DNA of 64,000 nucleotides from Pelomonas sp. V22 (GTDB lineage Bacteria > Pseudomonadota > Gammaproteobacteria > Burkholderiales > Burkholderiaceae_C), in NCBI RefSeq assembly GCF_030014915.1, contig NZ_JAGIXS010000001.1:1-64000 (forward strand), given 5' to 3'. The notes beneath the pieces were generated by a model. It was not told where the DNA came from and searched no databases. It saw nothing but the letters and a program-made list of their open reading frames with translations. Both the position numbers and the translations under genes were made by a program. This document shows positions 26,068 through 36,390 of the stretch, piece after piece; positions within the stretch are counted from its first letter, which is position 1; the number at the start of each line of letters is the position of its first letter.

Positions 26068-27018
26068 ATGACCGACACCTCTCTTGCAATCACCGGTGGT
26101 GCGCTGCGCCTGTCTGACTGGGGCGTCATGCGCGCCCAGGGCGAAGAAGCCGCCAAGTTCCTGCATGGCCAGCTGACCCAGGACACCGCGCTGCAGACGC
26201 CGCAGCAGGGCCGCCTGGCGGGCTACTGCTCGGCCAAGGGCCGGCTGCTGGCCCTGATGCTGGCCTTCAAGCGCGATGCGAACGAAATGCTGCTGGCCCT
26301 GCCGGCCGAGCTGTTGCCCGCCACGCTGAAACGCCTCTCGATGTTTGTGATGCGCGCCAAGTGCAAGCTCAGCGATGCCTCGGCCGAGCTGGCCTTGTGG
26401 GGCCTCGCGGGAGAGGCGGCGCGCGAGTTGCTCGGCGCAGACGTGCCGGCCGAGGTCTGGAGCGTCACCCACATCGGCAATGCGCTGGCCATGCGCCTGC
26501 CCGATGCCCTGGTCGATGGCGCCAGCTTGCCGCGCTACGCACTGCTGCAGGCTGCCGATGCGCCCGCCCCCGCCCTGCCCGCCCTCGATGCCGACAGCTG
26601 GCAATGGCTGGAGGTGCAGGCGGGCCTCGCCTGGGTGCGCACGCCGACGGTCGAGCAGTTCGTGCCGCAGATGATCAACCTGGAGCTGCTGGGCGGTGTC
26701 AACTTCCAGAAGGGCTGCTACCCCGGCCAGGAGGTGGTGGCGCGCAGCCAGTACCGGGGCACGGTCAAGCGACGCACGCTGCAGTTCGCGGTGGCGGGTG
26801 GTGGCTCGGCCCAGATCGGCCAGGAGATCTTCCACAGCGCTGATCCGGAGCAGCCGGCCGGCCTGGTGGCGGCGGTGGGCAGCCACGAGGGGCAGGTCTT
26901 GCTGCTGGCCGAGGTCAAGCTGGCGGCGCTCGAAGGCGGCAGCCTGCATCTGGGCAGCGCCGGCGGCCCGCAGCTCAGCCAGCGGCCCCTCCCCTACGCT
27001 GTCGCCGAACCGCAGTGA
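26068..27018 (+). CDS. ygfZ: Folate-binding protein YgfZ
   Basis: 316 residues from ATG 26068; an in-frame TTG at 26041 precedes it but has no clear ribosome site. Aminomethyltransferase-like fold with the diagnostic motif KGCYPGQEVVARSQYRG near residue 220. YgfZ works with folate in maintenance of Fe-S enzymes. Its stop overlaps the next gene's GTG start (GTGA). Confidence 0.93.
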   Translation: MTDTSLAITGGALRLSDWGVMRAQGEEAAKFLHGQLTQDTALQTPQQGRLAGYCSAKGRLLALMLAFKRDANEMLLALPAELLPATLKRLSMFVMRAKCKLSDASAELALWGLAGEAARELLGADVPAEVWSVTHIGNALAMRLPDALVDGASLPRYALLQAADAPAPALPALDADSWQWLEVQAGLAWVRTPTVEQFVPQMINLELLGGVNFQKGCYPGQEVVARSQYRGTVKRRTLQFAVAGGGSAQIGQEIFHSADPEQPAGLVAAVGSHEGQVLLLAEVKLAALEGGSLHLGSAGGPQLSQRPLPYAVAEPQ

Positions 27019-27272
27019 GCGCGCCTGAGCTCTACGTCTACTACCGCCTGCAGGCATCGCATGCGGAGGCTGCCTTGACGGCGTTTCGCCAGGCCAGCGC
27101 CGGTTGTGGCGTGCGTCTGCTGCAGAAGAACGATGAGGCGGGCTTGCTGACCTGGATGGAGACCTACGCGACGGCCGAGCAGCAGGCGCATGAACCGGAC
27201 GTGGCTGCTGCCCTCGCGGCCTTTGTTGAAGGCGCGCGCCACCATGAGCGCTTTGCGCCCTTGCAGGCCTGA
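27015..27272 (+). CDS. DUF4936-family protein
   Basis: 85 residues starting at GTG 27015, inside the ygfZ stop. Sequence features LYVYYRLQASHAEAALTAFR and GLLTWMETYATAEQQA. Small antibiotic-biosynthesis-monooxygenase-like fold; the family is mostly betaproteobacterial and usually follows ygfZ. Function unknown. Confidence 0.75.
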   Translation: MSAPELYVYYRLQASHAEAALTAFRQASAGCGVRLLQKNDEAGLLTWMETYATAEQQAHEPDVAAALAAFVEGARHHERFAPLQA

Positions 27273-27277
27273 CGCCC

Positions 27278-27715
27278 ATGGATTGGGACCACCCGCAGCC
27301 TTTTACCGTGGCCCTGCAGCCGCAGCCGGCCGACATCGATGGCCTCAATCACACCAACAACGCCGTCTACGTGCAGTGGTGCGAGAAGGTCGCCTGGGCG
27401 CATTCGGAGTCGCTGGGCCTCGCCCTCGCCGACTACCAGCGCCTGGACCGTGCGATGGCGATTCGCCGGGGCGAGTACGACTACTTGCTGCCCTCGCTGC
27501 TGGGCGAGCAGTTGCTGCTCGGCACCTGGCTGACAGCCAGCGACGGCAAGCTCGCGATGGAGCGTCGCTTCGAGCTCAAGCGCGCGGCCGACGGCATCAC
27601 GCTGATGCGCGGCCGCTGGGCGCTAATCTGCATCGAGATGAGCAGCGGCCGGCCGAAGCGGATGCCAGCGGAGTTCGTCGAGGTCTACGAGCGGGCGCTG
27701 GTCACTCGTAGGTGA
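27278..27715 (+). CDS. Acyl-CoA thioesterase, hotdog fold (4HBT)
   Basis: 145 residues. FTVALQPQPADIDGLNHTNN then AVYVQWCEKVAWAHSE is the 4-hydroxybenzoyl-CoA thioesterase-type active-site region with the central helix. It starts six bases after the DUF4936 gene, so it is in the same operon. Its 3' end overlaps the convergent gene by 14 bases. Substrate unknown. Confidence 0.85.
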   Translation: MDWDHPQPFTVALQPQPADIDGLNHTNNAVYVQWCEKVAWAHSESLGLALADYQRLDRAMAIRRGEYDYLLPSLLGEQLLLGTWLTASDGKLAMERRFELKRAADGITLMRGRWALICIEMSSGRPKRMPAEFVEVYERALVTRR

Positions 27716-28058
27716 ACTTGAAGTCCTTCTGCAGGCGGCCGTCGGTTTCGCAGAGGTAGCGGTCCCGCACATGCATGTCGATGGCGAGGTTGAACTTGCG
27801 CAGCTCTCGGCGCTGAACACCGCCGGTCATCGAGCGCAGCTCGATCATCACCACGCGCCCACGCTCGACCTTCATCGTTGCCTGGACGTGGATCACACCT
27901 CGGTAGTCCAGCTCGGGTTTGGCCAACTCCGGCTGCCGGCTGCACTGGGCCTGCGGCGCGTCGGGGCCTGGCATCTGCGGCGCCGTTGATTGCGCGAAAG
28001 CCATCATGGGCAACGAGGTGGCGAGGGCCAGGAGGCCCCGGATCGTGTGTGACTTCAT
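27702..28058 (-). CDS. Small exported hypothetical protein
   Basis: 118 residues with a signal peptide (IRGLLALATSLPMMAFAQ). The mature part has two Cys and strand-rich segments (GVIHVQATMKVERGRVVMIE, FNLAIDMHVRDRYLC, LQKDFKFTYE). Family not recognised. It lies downstream of the thioesterase-GNAT fusion gene in the same direction. Confidence 0.65.
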   Translation of the reverse strand: MKSHTIRGLLALATSLPMMAFAQSTAPQMPGPDAPQAQCSRQPELAKPELDYRGVIHVQATMKVERGRVVMIELRSMTGGVQRRELRKFNLAIDMHVRDRYLCETDGRLQKDFKFTYE

Positions 28059-28091
28059 CTGCTTTGTTCTCCCTTGGGTTGACGAATATTG

Positions 28092-28967
28092 TCAGAGCCC
28101 GCGCACCATTTCCACATGGCCTATGCCCGCCTCCTCGAAGCGCTCCCCGCGCTCGAGGAAACCGGCCCGGCCATAGAAACTGATGGCGGCGAGCTGGGCG
28201 TGCAGCAGCACCTCGCGGTAGCCGCGCGAGCGACCTTCCCGCATCAGCGCGTCCAGCACCTCGCGGCCGATGCGGCTGCTGCGCATGCCGCGCAGCACGG
28301 CCATGCGGCCAATCTTGGCGACGCCGGGCACATGCTCCAGCAGGCGGCCTGTGGCCAGGGCGCGGCCGAAGCGGTTGTAGGCCACGGCATGCAGGCAGCC
28401 TTCGTCGGCGGCATCCCATTCCATCTCGGCCGGGATCTTCTGCTCGTTGACGAACACTTCCTGCCGGATGCGCTGGGCATCGTCGCCCAGCGATGACCAT
28501 TCCCCGAGTTTGACCGTCACCATTGCTTCGCCGGCTTCGAAAGCCTCGATGGCAGCGCGCAGGGCCTGAGGCACCGCCTTGGGCACCTGGCTCGTGGCGT
28601 CGGCAAACACATAGACCAGCTCGCCATGAACCAGCAGTTCATCACCGCGGAACACGGCGGCCTGGATCGTCATCGAGCTGTTGCCGATTTTCAGCGTGCG
28701 CACGCCGATCTCGAGCTGGTCGTCGTAGCGGGCCGAGCCCAGATACTCCAGCGTGGACTTGCGCACAAACAGGTCGCCGCCGAGCTGCTCCATGGTCTCG
28801 GCATAGGGCAAGGCCAGCGCGCGCCAGTAGCCACCGACGGCAGTATCGACATAGGTCAGGTAGTGGCCGTTGAAAACGATCTTCTGCGCATCGATCTCGG
28901 CCCAACGAACGCGCAAACGTTCGAAGTGGCGGAAGTCCTTGCGCTGGATGCTGTTCGTCATGCTCAT
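28092..28967 (-). CDS. Thioesterase-GNAT fusion protein
   Basis: 291 residues. The first 135 or so form a YbgC-like hotdog thioesterase: RVRWAEIDAQKIVFNGHYL with Asp26 as probable catalytic residue. The second half is a GNAT acetyltransferase (RQEVFVNEQKIPAEMEWD, KIGRMAVLRGMRSSRIG, VLLHAQLAAISFYGRAGF), close to the ElaA type. The fusion suggests hydrolysis and transfer of acyl groups in one pathway, or sharing of a CoA product. Stop of the esterase gene overlaps its ATG. Confidence 0.85.
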   Translation of the reverse strand: MSMTNSIQRKDFRHFERLRVRWAEIDAQKIVFNGHYLTYVDTAVGGYWRALALPYAETMEQLGGDLFVRKSTLEYLGSARYDDQLEIGVRTLKIGNSSMTIQAAVFRGDELLVHGELVYVFADATSQVPKAVPQALRAAIEAFEAGEAMVTVKLGEWSSLGDDAQRIRQEVFVNEQKIPAEMEWDAADEGCLHAVAYNRFGRALATGRLLEHVPGVAKIGRMAVLRGMRSSRIGREVLDALMREGRSRGYREVLLHAQLAAISFYGRAGFLERGERFEEAGIGHVEMVRGL

Positions 28968-29899
28968 GGATTCAATGCCTTCTTGATCGCTTGCGCGCAG
29001 GTCTCCAGCGCGGTGATGGCCTCGGGAATCGAGCGCCCCATCTTGATGAAGTCATGGGTCACGCCGCGCACCAGCTCCAGCTCGACCTCGTTGCCATTGG
29101 CGCGCAGGAGGTCAGCATAGGCGACGCCTTCGTCGACCAGCGGGTCACATTCGGCCAGCAGCACGCAGGCCGGGGCCAGGTCGCAATGATCGTCGGCCTC
29201 CAGCGGCGCGAAACGCCAGTCGCGCTTGTGGTTGTGGGCAATGTAGTGGTCGAAGAACCAGGCGATGGACGCGGCGTCGAGCAGGAAGCCATTGGCAAAC
29301 AGCTTGTGCGAAGGCGTGTCGGCATGGGCCGTGGTGCCCGGCGTGATCAGCAGTTGCAGCGCAAGTTTCAAGCCGATGTCGCGCGCATGCAGGGCGCTGA
29401 CCGCAGCCAGCGTGCCACCAGCGCTGTCACCACCCACGGCGATGCGTGTGCCATCCAGCCCCAGCGATTCGGCGGCGCTGGCAAGCCACTTCATCACGAC
29501 CCAGCAATCGTCCACCGCAGCCGGGAACTTGTGTTCAGGCGCCAGGCGGTAGTCCAGCGAGATCACCGCCGCACCTGAGCGCAGCGCGAGCTGGCGGCAC
29601 AAGCTGTCATGCGTCTCGATGCTGCCAATCGTGAAGCCGCCGCCGTGGAAAAAGAGCAGGACGGGCAGCCTGGCATCGCTTGGCGCATAGAGCCGCGCGG
29701 AGAGTTCGCCTTCAGCACCAGGCACGCTGAGGTTCTCGACCCGGGGCAGCGGCGCGCGCGGCAGGTCCAGGATCTCGGCGCCCATCAGGTAGGCGATGCG
29801 GGCCTGCTTCGGGGTGAGGCTGTGGAAGGCGGGACGGTGGGCGCGGTGGATGCGCTCCAAAACACCGGCCATGCGCGGTGTCAACAAGGTGCTACTCAA
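28964..29899 (-). CDS. Alpha/beta hydrolase, hormone-sensitive-lipase family
   Basis: 311 residues. HSL-type esterase: oxyanion motif FFHGGGFTIGS, nucleophile elbow GGDSAGGTLAA, then an acid (CDPLVDEGVAY) and His (RGVTHDFI). Probably a carboxylesterase of short acyl esters. ATGA overlap with the thioesterase-GNAT gene downstream links the two. Divergent from the alcohol dehydrogenase. Confidence 0.9.
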   Translation of the reverse strand: MSSTLLTPRMAGVLERIHRAHRPAFHSLTPKQARIAYLMGAEILDLPRAPLPRVENLSVPGAEGELSARLYAPSDARLPVLLFFHGGGFTIGSIETHDSLCRQLALRSGAAVISLDYRLAPEHKFPAAVDDCWVVMKWLASAAESLGLDGTRIAVGGDSAGGTLAAVSALHARDIGLKLALQLLITPGTTAHADTPSHKLFANGFLLDAASIAWFFDHYIAHNHKRDWRFAPLEADDHCDLAPACVLLAECDPLVDEGVAYADLLRANGNEVELELVRGVTHDFIKMGRSIPEAITALETCAQAIKKALNP

Positions 29900-29963
29900 G
29901 AAAGGCTCCAGGGCTTAGGCTCGTCCCCATCAATCAAGCCCCGATTTTCACAGAGAGTGCAGC

Positions 29964-31112
29964 ATGGCCCTGATCCAGTACCTGACCCAGATCCAGCTCG
30001 ACTTCGGCGCTGCCGCCCTCTTGCCGCAGGAATGTGCGCGTGTGGGTATCAAGAAGCCTCTGGTCGTGACCGATGCCGGCGTGCGCGCGGCCGGGGTGCT
30101 GGACAAGGCGCTGGCGGCCTTTGGCGGTACGGCTTTGGAAATCTTTGACGCCACACCGAGCAATCCGACCGAGGCGGCGGTGCGCCTGGCCGTAGAGCAA
30201 TACCGGAGCGCGGGCTGCGACGGGCTTGTTGCCATCGGCGGCGGCTCCAGCCTTGATCTGGCCAAGGGTGTGGCCATTGCCGCCACGCATCCCGGGCCGC
30301 TGAAGACCTACGCCACCATCGAAGGCGGGAGCACCAGGATCACGTCAGCCGTCGCGCCGGTGATCGCCGTGCCCACCACGGCCGGCACCGGCAGCGAGGT
30401 GGCGCGCGGCGCCATCATCATCGTGGACGACGGCCGCAAGCTGGGCTTCCACAACTGGGAGCTGATGCCCAAGGCCTCGATCTGTGACCCGGAACTCACC
30501 CTCGCCCTGCCCCCGCTCCTGACGGCCGCCACCGGCATGGACGCGATCGCGCATTGCATGGAGACCTTCATGTCGGCCGCCTTCAATCCGCCGGCCGATG
30601 GCATTGCGCTGGAAGGCCTGCGCCGCGGCTGGGGCCATATCGAGCGCGCGACGCGCGACGGAACAGACCGTGAAGCGCGCATGAACATGATGAGCGCCAG
30701 CATGCAGGGCGCGATGGCCTTCCAGAAGGGCCTGGGTTGCGTGCATTCGCTCAGCCATTCGCTCGGCGGCGTGAATCCGCGCCTGCATCACGGCACCTTG
30801 AATGCGATGTTCCTGCCGGCGGTGGTCCGCTTCAATGCCGCACACCCGAGCCTGCAAAACGAGGGCCGTCTGCAACGCATGGCGCAGGCCATGGGACTCG
30901 AAGGCAGTGATGCAGCGGGCCATGCGGTGGCCGAGGCGATCAAGGCCATGAATGCCCGCCTTGGCCTGGCCTCGGGCCTGGCAGCCCTCGGCGTGACCGA
31001 GGGCATGTTTGACGCCGTGATCGAACATGCCCTGCTCGACCATTGCCACAAGACCAATCCGCGGCTGGCCAGCGCCGAAGACTATCGGCAGATGCTGCGG
31101 GACTCGATGTAA
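29964..31112 (+). CDS. Iron-containing alcohol dehydrogenase
   Basis: 382 residues, the usual length of group III ADHs. NAD-binding GGGSSLDLAKG, and metal-ligand region GMDAIAHCME, CVHSLSHSLGG, HHGTLNAMFLP. Near EutG/YiaY/AdhE-C type. Substrate cannot be set from sequence. It stands alone, 64 bp from the divergent esterase, and ends before the bidirectional-looking hairpin that terminates aceA. Confidence 0.9.
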   Translation: MALIQYLTQIQLDFGAAALLPQECARVGIKKPLVVTDAGVRAAGVLDKALAAFGGTALEIFDATPSNPTEAAVRLAVEQYRSAGCDGLVAIGGGSSLDLAKGVAIAATHPGPLKTYATIEGGSTRITSAVAPVIAVPTTAGTGSEVARGAIIIVDDGRKLGFHNWELMPKASICDPELTLALPPLLTAATGMDAIAHCMETFMSAAFNPPADGIALEGLRRGWGHIERATRDGTDREARMNMMSASMQGAMAFQKGLGCVHSLSHSLGGVNPRLHHGTLNAMFLPAVVRFNAAHPSLQNEGRLQRMAQAMGLEGSDAAGHAVAEAIKAMNARLGLASGLAALGVTEGMFDAVIEHALLDHCHKTNPRLASAEDYRQMLRDSM

Positions 31113-31136
31113 GCAGGAACGAACGACGCAAAGAAA

Positions 31137-31158
31137 AGACCGGGCCGTGGCCCGGTCT
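31137..31158 (-). terminator. Intrinsic terminator of aceA
   Basis: A perfect 10-bp stem (AGACCGGGCC/GGCCCGGTCT) with a 2-base loop. Read on the minus strand it is followed by TTTTCTTT, so it ends transcription from aceA. It may also slow transcription from the alcohol dehydrogenase, though no U-run follows in that direction. Confidence 0.75.
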
Positions 31159-31173
31159 CGTCATTCATGCTGG

Positions 31174-31194
31174 AGCCCCCTCTCGGAGGGGGCT
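31174..31194. repeat. REP-like palindrome
   Basis: AGCCCCCTC-TCG-GAGGGGGCT is a perfect 9-bp stem with a 3-base loop between two convergent genes. Such GC-rich short palindromes occur as scattered repeats in Burkholderiales genomes. Only one copy is in this window. Confidence 0.5.
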
Positions 31195-31237
31195 GGGGGA
31201 GCGCAACGTTCACCGGCACGGTGAGCGCCGCAGGCGC

Positions 31238-32536
<1,299 letters not shown>

Positions 32537-32636
32537 GGTGTGCTCCTGCTTAGCAAGTGGGTGGAGAGAGGGGAAGAAATGCGGTGACTTGATGGGCTCA
32601 AGCCTATTCCTCGCCAAGCGATGACGGAAGACTTAT

Positions 32637-32650
32637 GTCTTATATAAGAC
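32637..32650. promoter_or_regulatory. Perfect 14-bp palindrome, candidate operator
   Basis: GTCTTATATAAGAC equals its own reverse complement. It lies about 100 bases upstream of the aceA start. Length and symmetry fit a GntR- or similar dimeric regulator. The regulator itself is not in the window. Confidence 0.5.
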
Positions 32651-32750
32651 TAAAAATCTTCTTCAATTAAAACAAAGACTTAAGTTCTGTGTTTTGGATT
32701 GCGAAATGCGTTTCGTCATGATGAGAAAATTTTGCGCAGTGCACCAATTT

Positions 32751-32771
32751 GATTTCGCACGATGTGAAATC
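32751..32771. promoter_or_regulatory. Imperfect palindrome with TTTCGCA arms
   Basis: Arms GATTTCGCA and TGTGAAATC around a 3-base centre, one mismatch. Related half-sites TTGCGAAATGCG (32699-32710) and TTTCGCA (32777-32783) lie nearby. A second regulator may bind here. Confidence 0.4.
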
Positions 32772-32837
32772 ACGCTTTCGCATTGCGGGATTCATGCCGA
32801 ACGGCTGGCGCCGGCGCGACGCATAGACTGCCTGGCC

Positions 32838-33395
32838 ATGACCACGCTGCACACCGCCCGCCTGCGCCTGGAGCCTTGTTGCCAGGACCATCTGCAAGGC
32901 CTTCACCGACTCAACAGCGATCCGCTGGTGATGCGCTACATCACCGGCAAGCCAGACACGCTGGAAGACACGCAGTCCATGATCGACCGCGTCCAGGCGC
33001 GTTGGGCGGATTGGGGCTATTCCTGGTGGAGCTTTTTTGATCGCGAGAGCGGCGAGCTGATCGGCGCCGGCTGCATTCAGCACCTGGACCGCGACGCCAG
33101 CCAGCCGCATGAGATTGGCTGGCGGCTGCAGCGCAGCCAATGGGGCAAGGGCTTGGCCTCCGAAGCGGCCGAGCGCATGACTTCCTTCGCCTTCGACACG
33201 CTGGAGGCGCCGCAGCTCACCGCCATCTGTGCACCCGACAACCTGGCCTCCTCCCGCGTGATGGAGCGGCTCGGCATGGCCTACCGTGGCCTCGAGCGCT
33301 GGTATGAGCGTGACTGGGCGACCTATGCGATCAGCGCCGGGCAATGGCGCGAGCGGGCGGCACGCCTCGCGAGCTACAGCCCGCCGACGAAGTAG
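32838..33395 (+). CDS. GNAT acetyltransferase, RimJ/RimL type
   Basis: 185 residues from ATG 32838; the frame extends upstream but those residues look non-coding. Features TARLRLEPCCQDHLQGLHRL, LIGAGCIQHL, EIGWRLQRSQWGKGLASEAA (acetyl-CoA loop) and APDNLASSRVMERLGM. Probably acetylates a protein N-terminus or small amine. Its 3' end overlaps the convergent MarC gene by 22 bases. Confidence 0.85.
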   Translation: MTTLHTARLRLEPCCQDHLQGLHRLNSDPLVMRYITGKPDTLEDTQSMIDRVQARWADWGYSWWSFFDRESGELIGAGCIQHLDRDASQPHEIGWRLQRSQWGKGLASEAAERMTSFAFDTLEAPQLTAICAPDNLASSRVMERLGMAYRGLERWYERDWATYAISAGQWRERAARLASYSPPTK

Positions 33396-33982
33396 CGCTT
33401 CAGCCCGGCCAGCACCATCTCGACGGCAATGGCCGTCAGCACGAGGCCCATCAGCTTCTCGATGGCCGAAACCACCGAATCGCCGAGCAGCTTGCGGATG
33501 CGGTCGCACAGCAGCAGGGTCAGGAAGGAGATGACCATGGCCGTGGCCAGCGCACCTATCCACTCCCAGATGCGCTCGGGCTGGCGCGAGGCCAGGAGCA
33601 GCACCGTGGCCATGGCCGAGGGGCCGGCCAGCAGCGGTACGGCCAGCGGGAAGATCAGCGGCTCCTTGCCGGGCTCGAGGCCATAGGACGAGTCGCCGCT
33701 CGAGCCGAAGATCATGCGTATCGCGATGATCAGGAGGATCACGCCGCCGGCCACCTCCAGCGAACGCTCCGACAGGTGCATGACCCGCAGAAAGGTCTCG
33801 CCGAAGAACATGAAGGCGAGCAGCACGCAGAACGCGATGCCGACCTCGCGCACGGCCACCCTTGTGCGTCGCGCCTTGGGCACCTCCCGCATGATTGGGA
33901 TGAAGATGGGCAGGCTCCCCAAGGGGTCCAGCACCAGCAACAAAAGAATCAGGGCGGAGAGAAAGCTGTGGTCCATGGCCAC
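33374..33982 (-). CDS. MarC-family inner-membrane protein
   Basis: 202 residues with six predicted transmembrane helices. Family marks: LLLLVLDPLGSLPIFIPI at the start, AGGVILLIIAIRMIFG, and PLAVPLLAGPSAMATVLLL. UPF0056/MarC proteins have unknown transport roles; the old link to multiple antibiotic resistance is not supported. Confidence 0.88.
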   Translation of the reverse strand: MAMDHSFLSALILLLLVLDPLGSLPIFIPIMREVPKARRTRVAVREVGIAFCVLLAFMFFGETFLRVMHLSERSLEVAGGVILLIIAIRMIFGSSGDSSYGLEPGKEPLIFPLAVPLLAGPSAMATVLLLASRQPERIWEWIGALATAMVISFLTLLLCDRIRKLLGDSVVSAIEKLMGLVLTAIAVEMVLAGLKRYFVGGL

Positions 33983-34017
33983 TATTCTCGCCGCCCTGCC
34001 CTGATTTCAGTGCGGGA

Positions 34018-36390
34018 TCAGAACGTACCGCTCAGTGAAACACCAATCGTTCTCGGCTTCATGTAATAAGCCTGCCGCACCGACTGAATGTTGGGCTGCT
34101 GCAGAACCTTGTGGTTGTTGCCGGCGTTCTTGATCGAGAAGTTCAGGTCCCACTTGTCGAAGTTGATGCCCCAGCTGGCGTCCACCGTCATGTAGGCCGG
34201 GCGGTCGTAGTCGGGCTCGCCGCGCACCAGCGAGCCGTGGCTGGCGCCGGTCCATTGCGTGTTCAGGCGGAACACGTTGTCCAGCTCGCCGAGCTTGAAC
34301 AGGTACTCGCCGCCCAGCTTGAAGCTGTACTTGGGCACGCCCTGGATGCTGTCGCCCTTGCGGACGTTGGGCTTGCCGTCGTCGCCCATGCCCAGCGAGG
34401 GCACGTCTTCGGCGAACACCGCCTTGTTGTAGCCGCCGCCGCTGGTGAGCGTGAAGTTGGGCGTGACGCGCGCCTTCAGCTCGAATTCGACGCCGTCGCT
34501 GGTGGCCTTGCCAACGTTGGTTTCGAAGTCGAAGCCGGCGGTGGGCAGGTAGACGTCCTGCTGGATGTTCTTCCAGTCGATGTGGTACGCGGCCAGGTTC
34601 AGCATGACCTTGCCGCCCATCAGGCGCGACTTGCTGCCGACCTCATAGCTGCGCAGGCTGTCCGGCCCGAAGGCGGCGGTCTGAGCGAAGCTCATCCCGA
34701 GCTTGGCCAGGTCGCTGATATTGGCAGCGATAGCCGGGATCGGGCGATTGGCACCGCCCAGGCGGAAGCCGTCGGCCACGTTGGCATAGAGGCTGGTGTC
34801 GGCATCCACATCCCAGGTCAGGGCAAAGCGCGGCGTGCTCTTGTTGGCCTTGGTGTCGATGCCGGTGGTGGACGGGCCACCTGCGAAGAAGAAGTCGCCT
34901 TCGCGCTTGAAGCCTTCGCTGGAACGCAGGTAGCGCATGCCGACCGTGGCCCGCAGCGTCTTGCCGAAGTGATAGGTCAGCTCCCCGAACACCGAGTTCT
35001 GCTTGGTGTTGTAGTGGCGGGCGCTGAAGTAGCTGTTGTCACCCGCAAAGGCGCCGGTGTAGATGCCCGAGTCTTCCACCCATTGGTTCGGGTCATAGAT
35101 GTTGACGCCGTTCTTGGTGAAGGCTTGCGTGATGCTGAACACCGGCTCGTTGTCGGCCACGTCGGTCTTGGTCGAGGCGCTGTAGAGGCCGGCCACCCAG
35201 GTGATGGGCATGCCGCCGTCCTGGTAGTCCTTGGACGCCAGACGCAGCTCCAGCGACTTCTGATCGATCTTGTTGTCCAGGTAGACGGCCGACGGCAAGT
35301 AGGTGACGATGCTTGCGACCGCCGGGTTGGCAATCAGGCTGCCGATGTAGCTCGAGTTGATGCTGGTGCCATCCTGCGTGCGATTGAACTTGCGCTGGTA
35401 GGTATTGGCGATGGCCGTGAAGTCGGCGAAACCGAGGTCGCCATTCAGCGTGATCGAGGGCACGGTCAGCTTGTCATCGCCCGGCTCGCGCATGATCTTG
35501 GAGGTCTGGAACAAGGGCAGCGCCTTGTCGGCATTGAACTCCTGGTAGCTGCCCACTGCGAGGTAGGAAGCGTCGATGTCCTTGCTCTTGCTGTGCTGGT
35601 AGAACAGCGCCGGCGTCAGGCTCCAGGACTCGTTGAACTTGAACTTGGCCGACAGCTTCAGCACGGTCCAGTCCACGTCGTTGATGCCCTTGTCGATCAC
35701 CTGCAGCGTCTTGGGGCTGACCTGATCGATGTAGCCCGCGTCATGGCCGGCCTGCACGCCGATGCGCAGCGCGGCAACGCCGGGCTGCAACGGCACGTTG
35801 ATCACGCCCTGCGCCATGTAGTTGGCGCCGCCATGGCTGGTGCTGCTGATCTCGGCCAGCACATCACCGCTGAAGCGCTTCAGGTCCGGCTGCTTGCTGA
35901 TGAAGCGCAGCGTGCCGCCCATGGAGCCGGCACCGTACAGCGTGCCCTGCGGGCCGCGCAGCACTTCCACGCGCTCCAGGTCGAAGAAGCGCGGCTCGGC
36001 CGTGCCCTGGCTGTAGAGGTTGCGGGTGGTCAAGGAAACGTCGTCGAGGTAGACGCCCACGGTGGCCGAACCGGCTTGCGAGCTGACGCCACGAATTTCA
36101 ATGGTCGAGAGACCGGCGCCGCCCTGGCTGCTGAACGAGACATTGGGCAGGTTGCGCGTGAGGTCGGCGAAATCGAGGATCTGGCCTTCCTTCAGCGCCT
36201 CGCCGCCAATGGCGGTGACGCTGAGAGGCACCTTGCGCGCGTCCTCGACCCGCTTCTGCGAGGTCACGACCACGGTCTCCAGCACCTGGCGGTCGGCAGC
36301 GGGCGCAGTGGCCGGGGCTTGCTGTGCCAGTGCGGGGGTGGCCATCGCGGCCAGGCTGGCGGCGGCGATGAGAGTCGGCTTGAAGTTCAT
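34018..36390 (-). CDS. TonB-dependent outer-membrane receptor
   Basis: 790 residues. Signal peptide AASLAAMATPALAQ; TonB-box region ETVVVTSQKR; plug domain with LPNVSFSSQGGAGLSTIEIR, GVYLDDV, ERVEVLRGPQGTLYGAGSMG. A long 22-strand barrel follows, ending with a terminal Phe (VSLSGTF). The subtype recalls the sphingomonad-like receptors for organic ligands as much as siderophore receptors, so the ligand is open. No TonB/ExbBD or periplasmic binding genes are adjacent. It stands alone with a 164-bp upstream gap. Confidence 0.93.
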   Translation of the reverse strand: MNFKPTLIAAASLAAMATPALAQQAPATAPAADRQVLETVVVTSQKRVEDARKVPLSVTAIGGEALKEGQILDFADLTRNLPNVSFSSQGGAGLSTIEIRGVSSQAGSATVGVYLDDVSLTTRNLYSQGTAEPRFFDLERVEVLRGPQGTLYGAGSMGGTLRFISKQPDLKRFSGDVLAEISSTSHGGANYMAQGVINVPLQPGVAALRIGVQAGHDAGYIDQVSPKTLQVIDKGINDVDWTVLKLSAKFKFNESWSLTPALFYQHSKSKDIDASYLAVGSYQEFNADKALPLFQTSKIMREPGDDKLTVPSITLNGDLGFADFTAIANTYQRKFNRTQDGTSINSSYIGSLIANPAVASIVTYLPSAVYLDNKIDQKSLELRLASKDYQDGGMPITWVAGLYSASTKTDVADNEPVFSITQAFTKNGVNIYDPNQWVEDSGIYTGAFAGDNSYFSARHYNTKQNSVFGELTYHFGKTLRATVGMRYLRSSEGFKREGDFFFAGGPSTTGIDTKANKSTPRFALTWDVDADTSLYANVADGFRLGGANRPIPAIAANISDLAKLGMSFAQTAAFGPDSLRSYEVGSKSRLMGGKVMLNLAAYHIDWKNIQQDVYLPTAGFDFETNVGKATSDGVEFELKARVTPNFTLTSGGGYNKAVFAEDVPSLGMGDDGKPNVRKGDSIQGVPKYSFKLGGEYLFKLGELDNVFRLNTQWTGASHGSLVRGEPDYDRPAYMTVDASWGINFDKWDLNFSIKNAGNNHKVLQQPNIQSVRQAYYMKPRTIGVSLSGTF

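Larger units (their letters stand above)
32537..32837. promoter_or_regulatory. AT-rich divergent control region of aceA
   Basis: A 301-bp gap, clearly richer in A/T than the genes. It holds a perfect palindrome at 32637-32650, several TTTCGCA/TGCGAAA half-sites between 32699 and 32787, and no coding frame of note. It should contain the aceA promoter and possibly that of the GNAT gene. Confidence 0.5.

Noticed and set aside
32667-33563. 298-residue minus-strand frame opposite the GNAT gene
   Set aside because: Overlaps a clear GNAT and the aceA control region; composition is that of a shadow.
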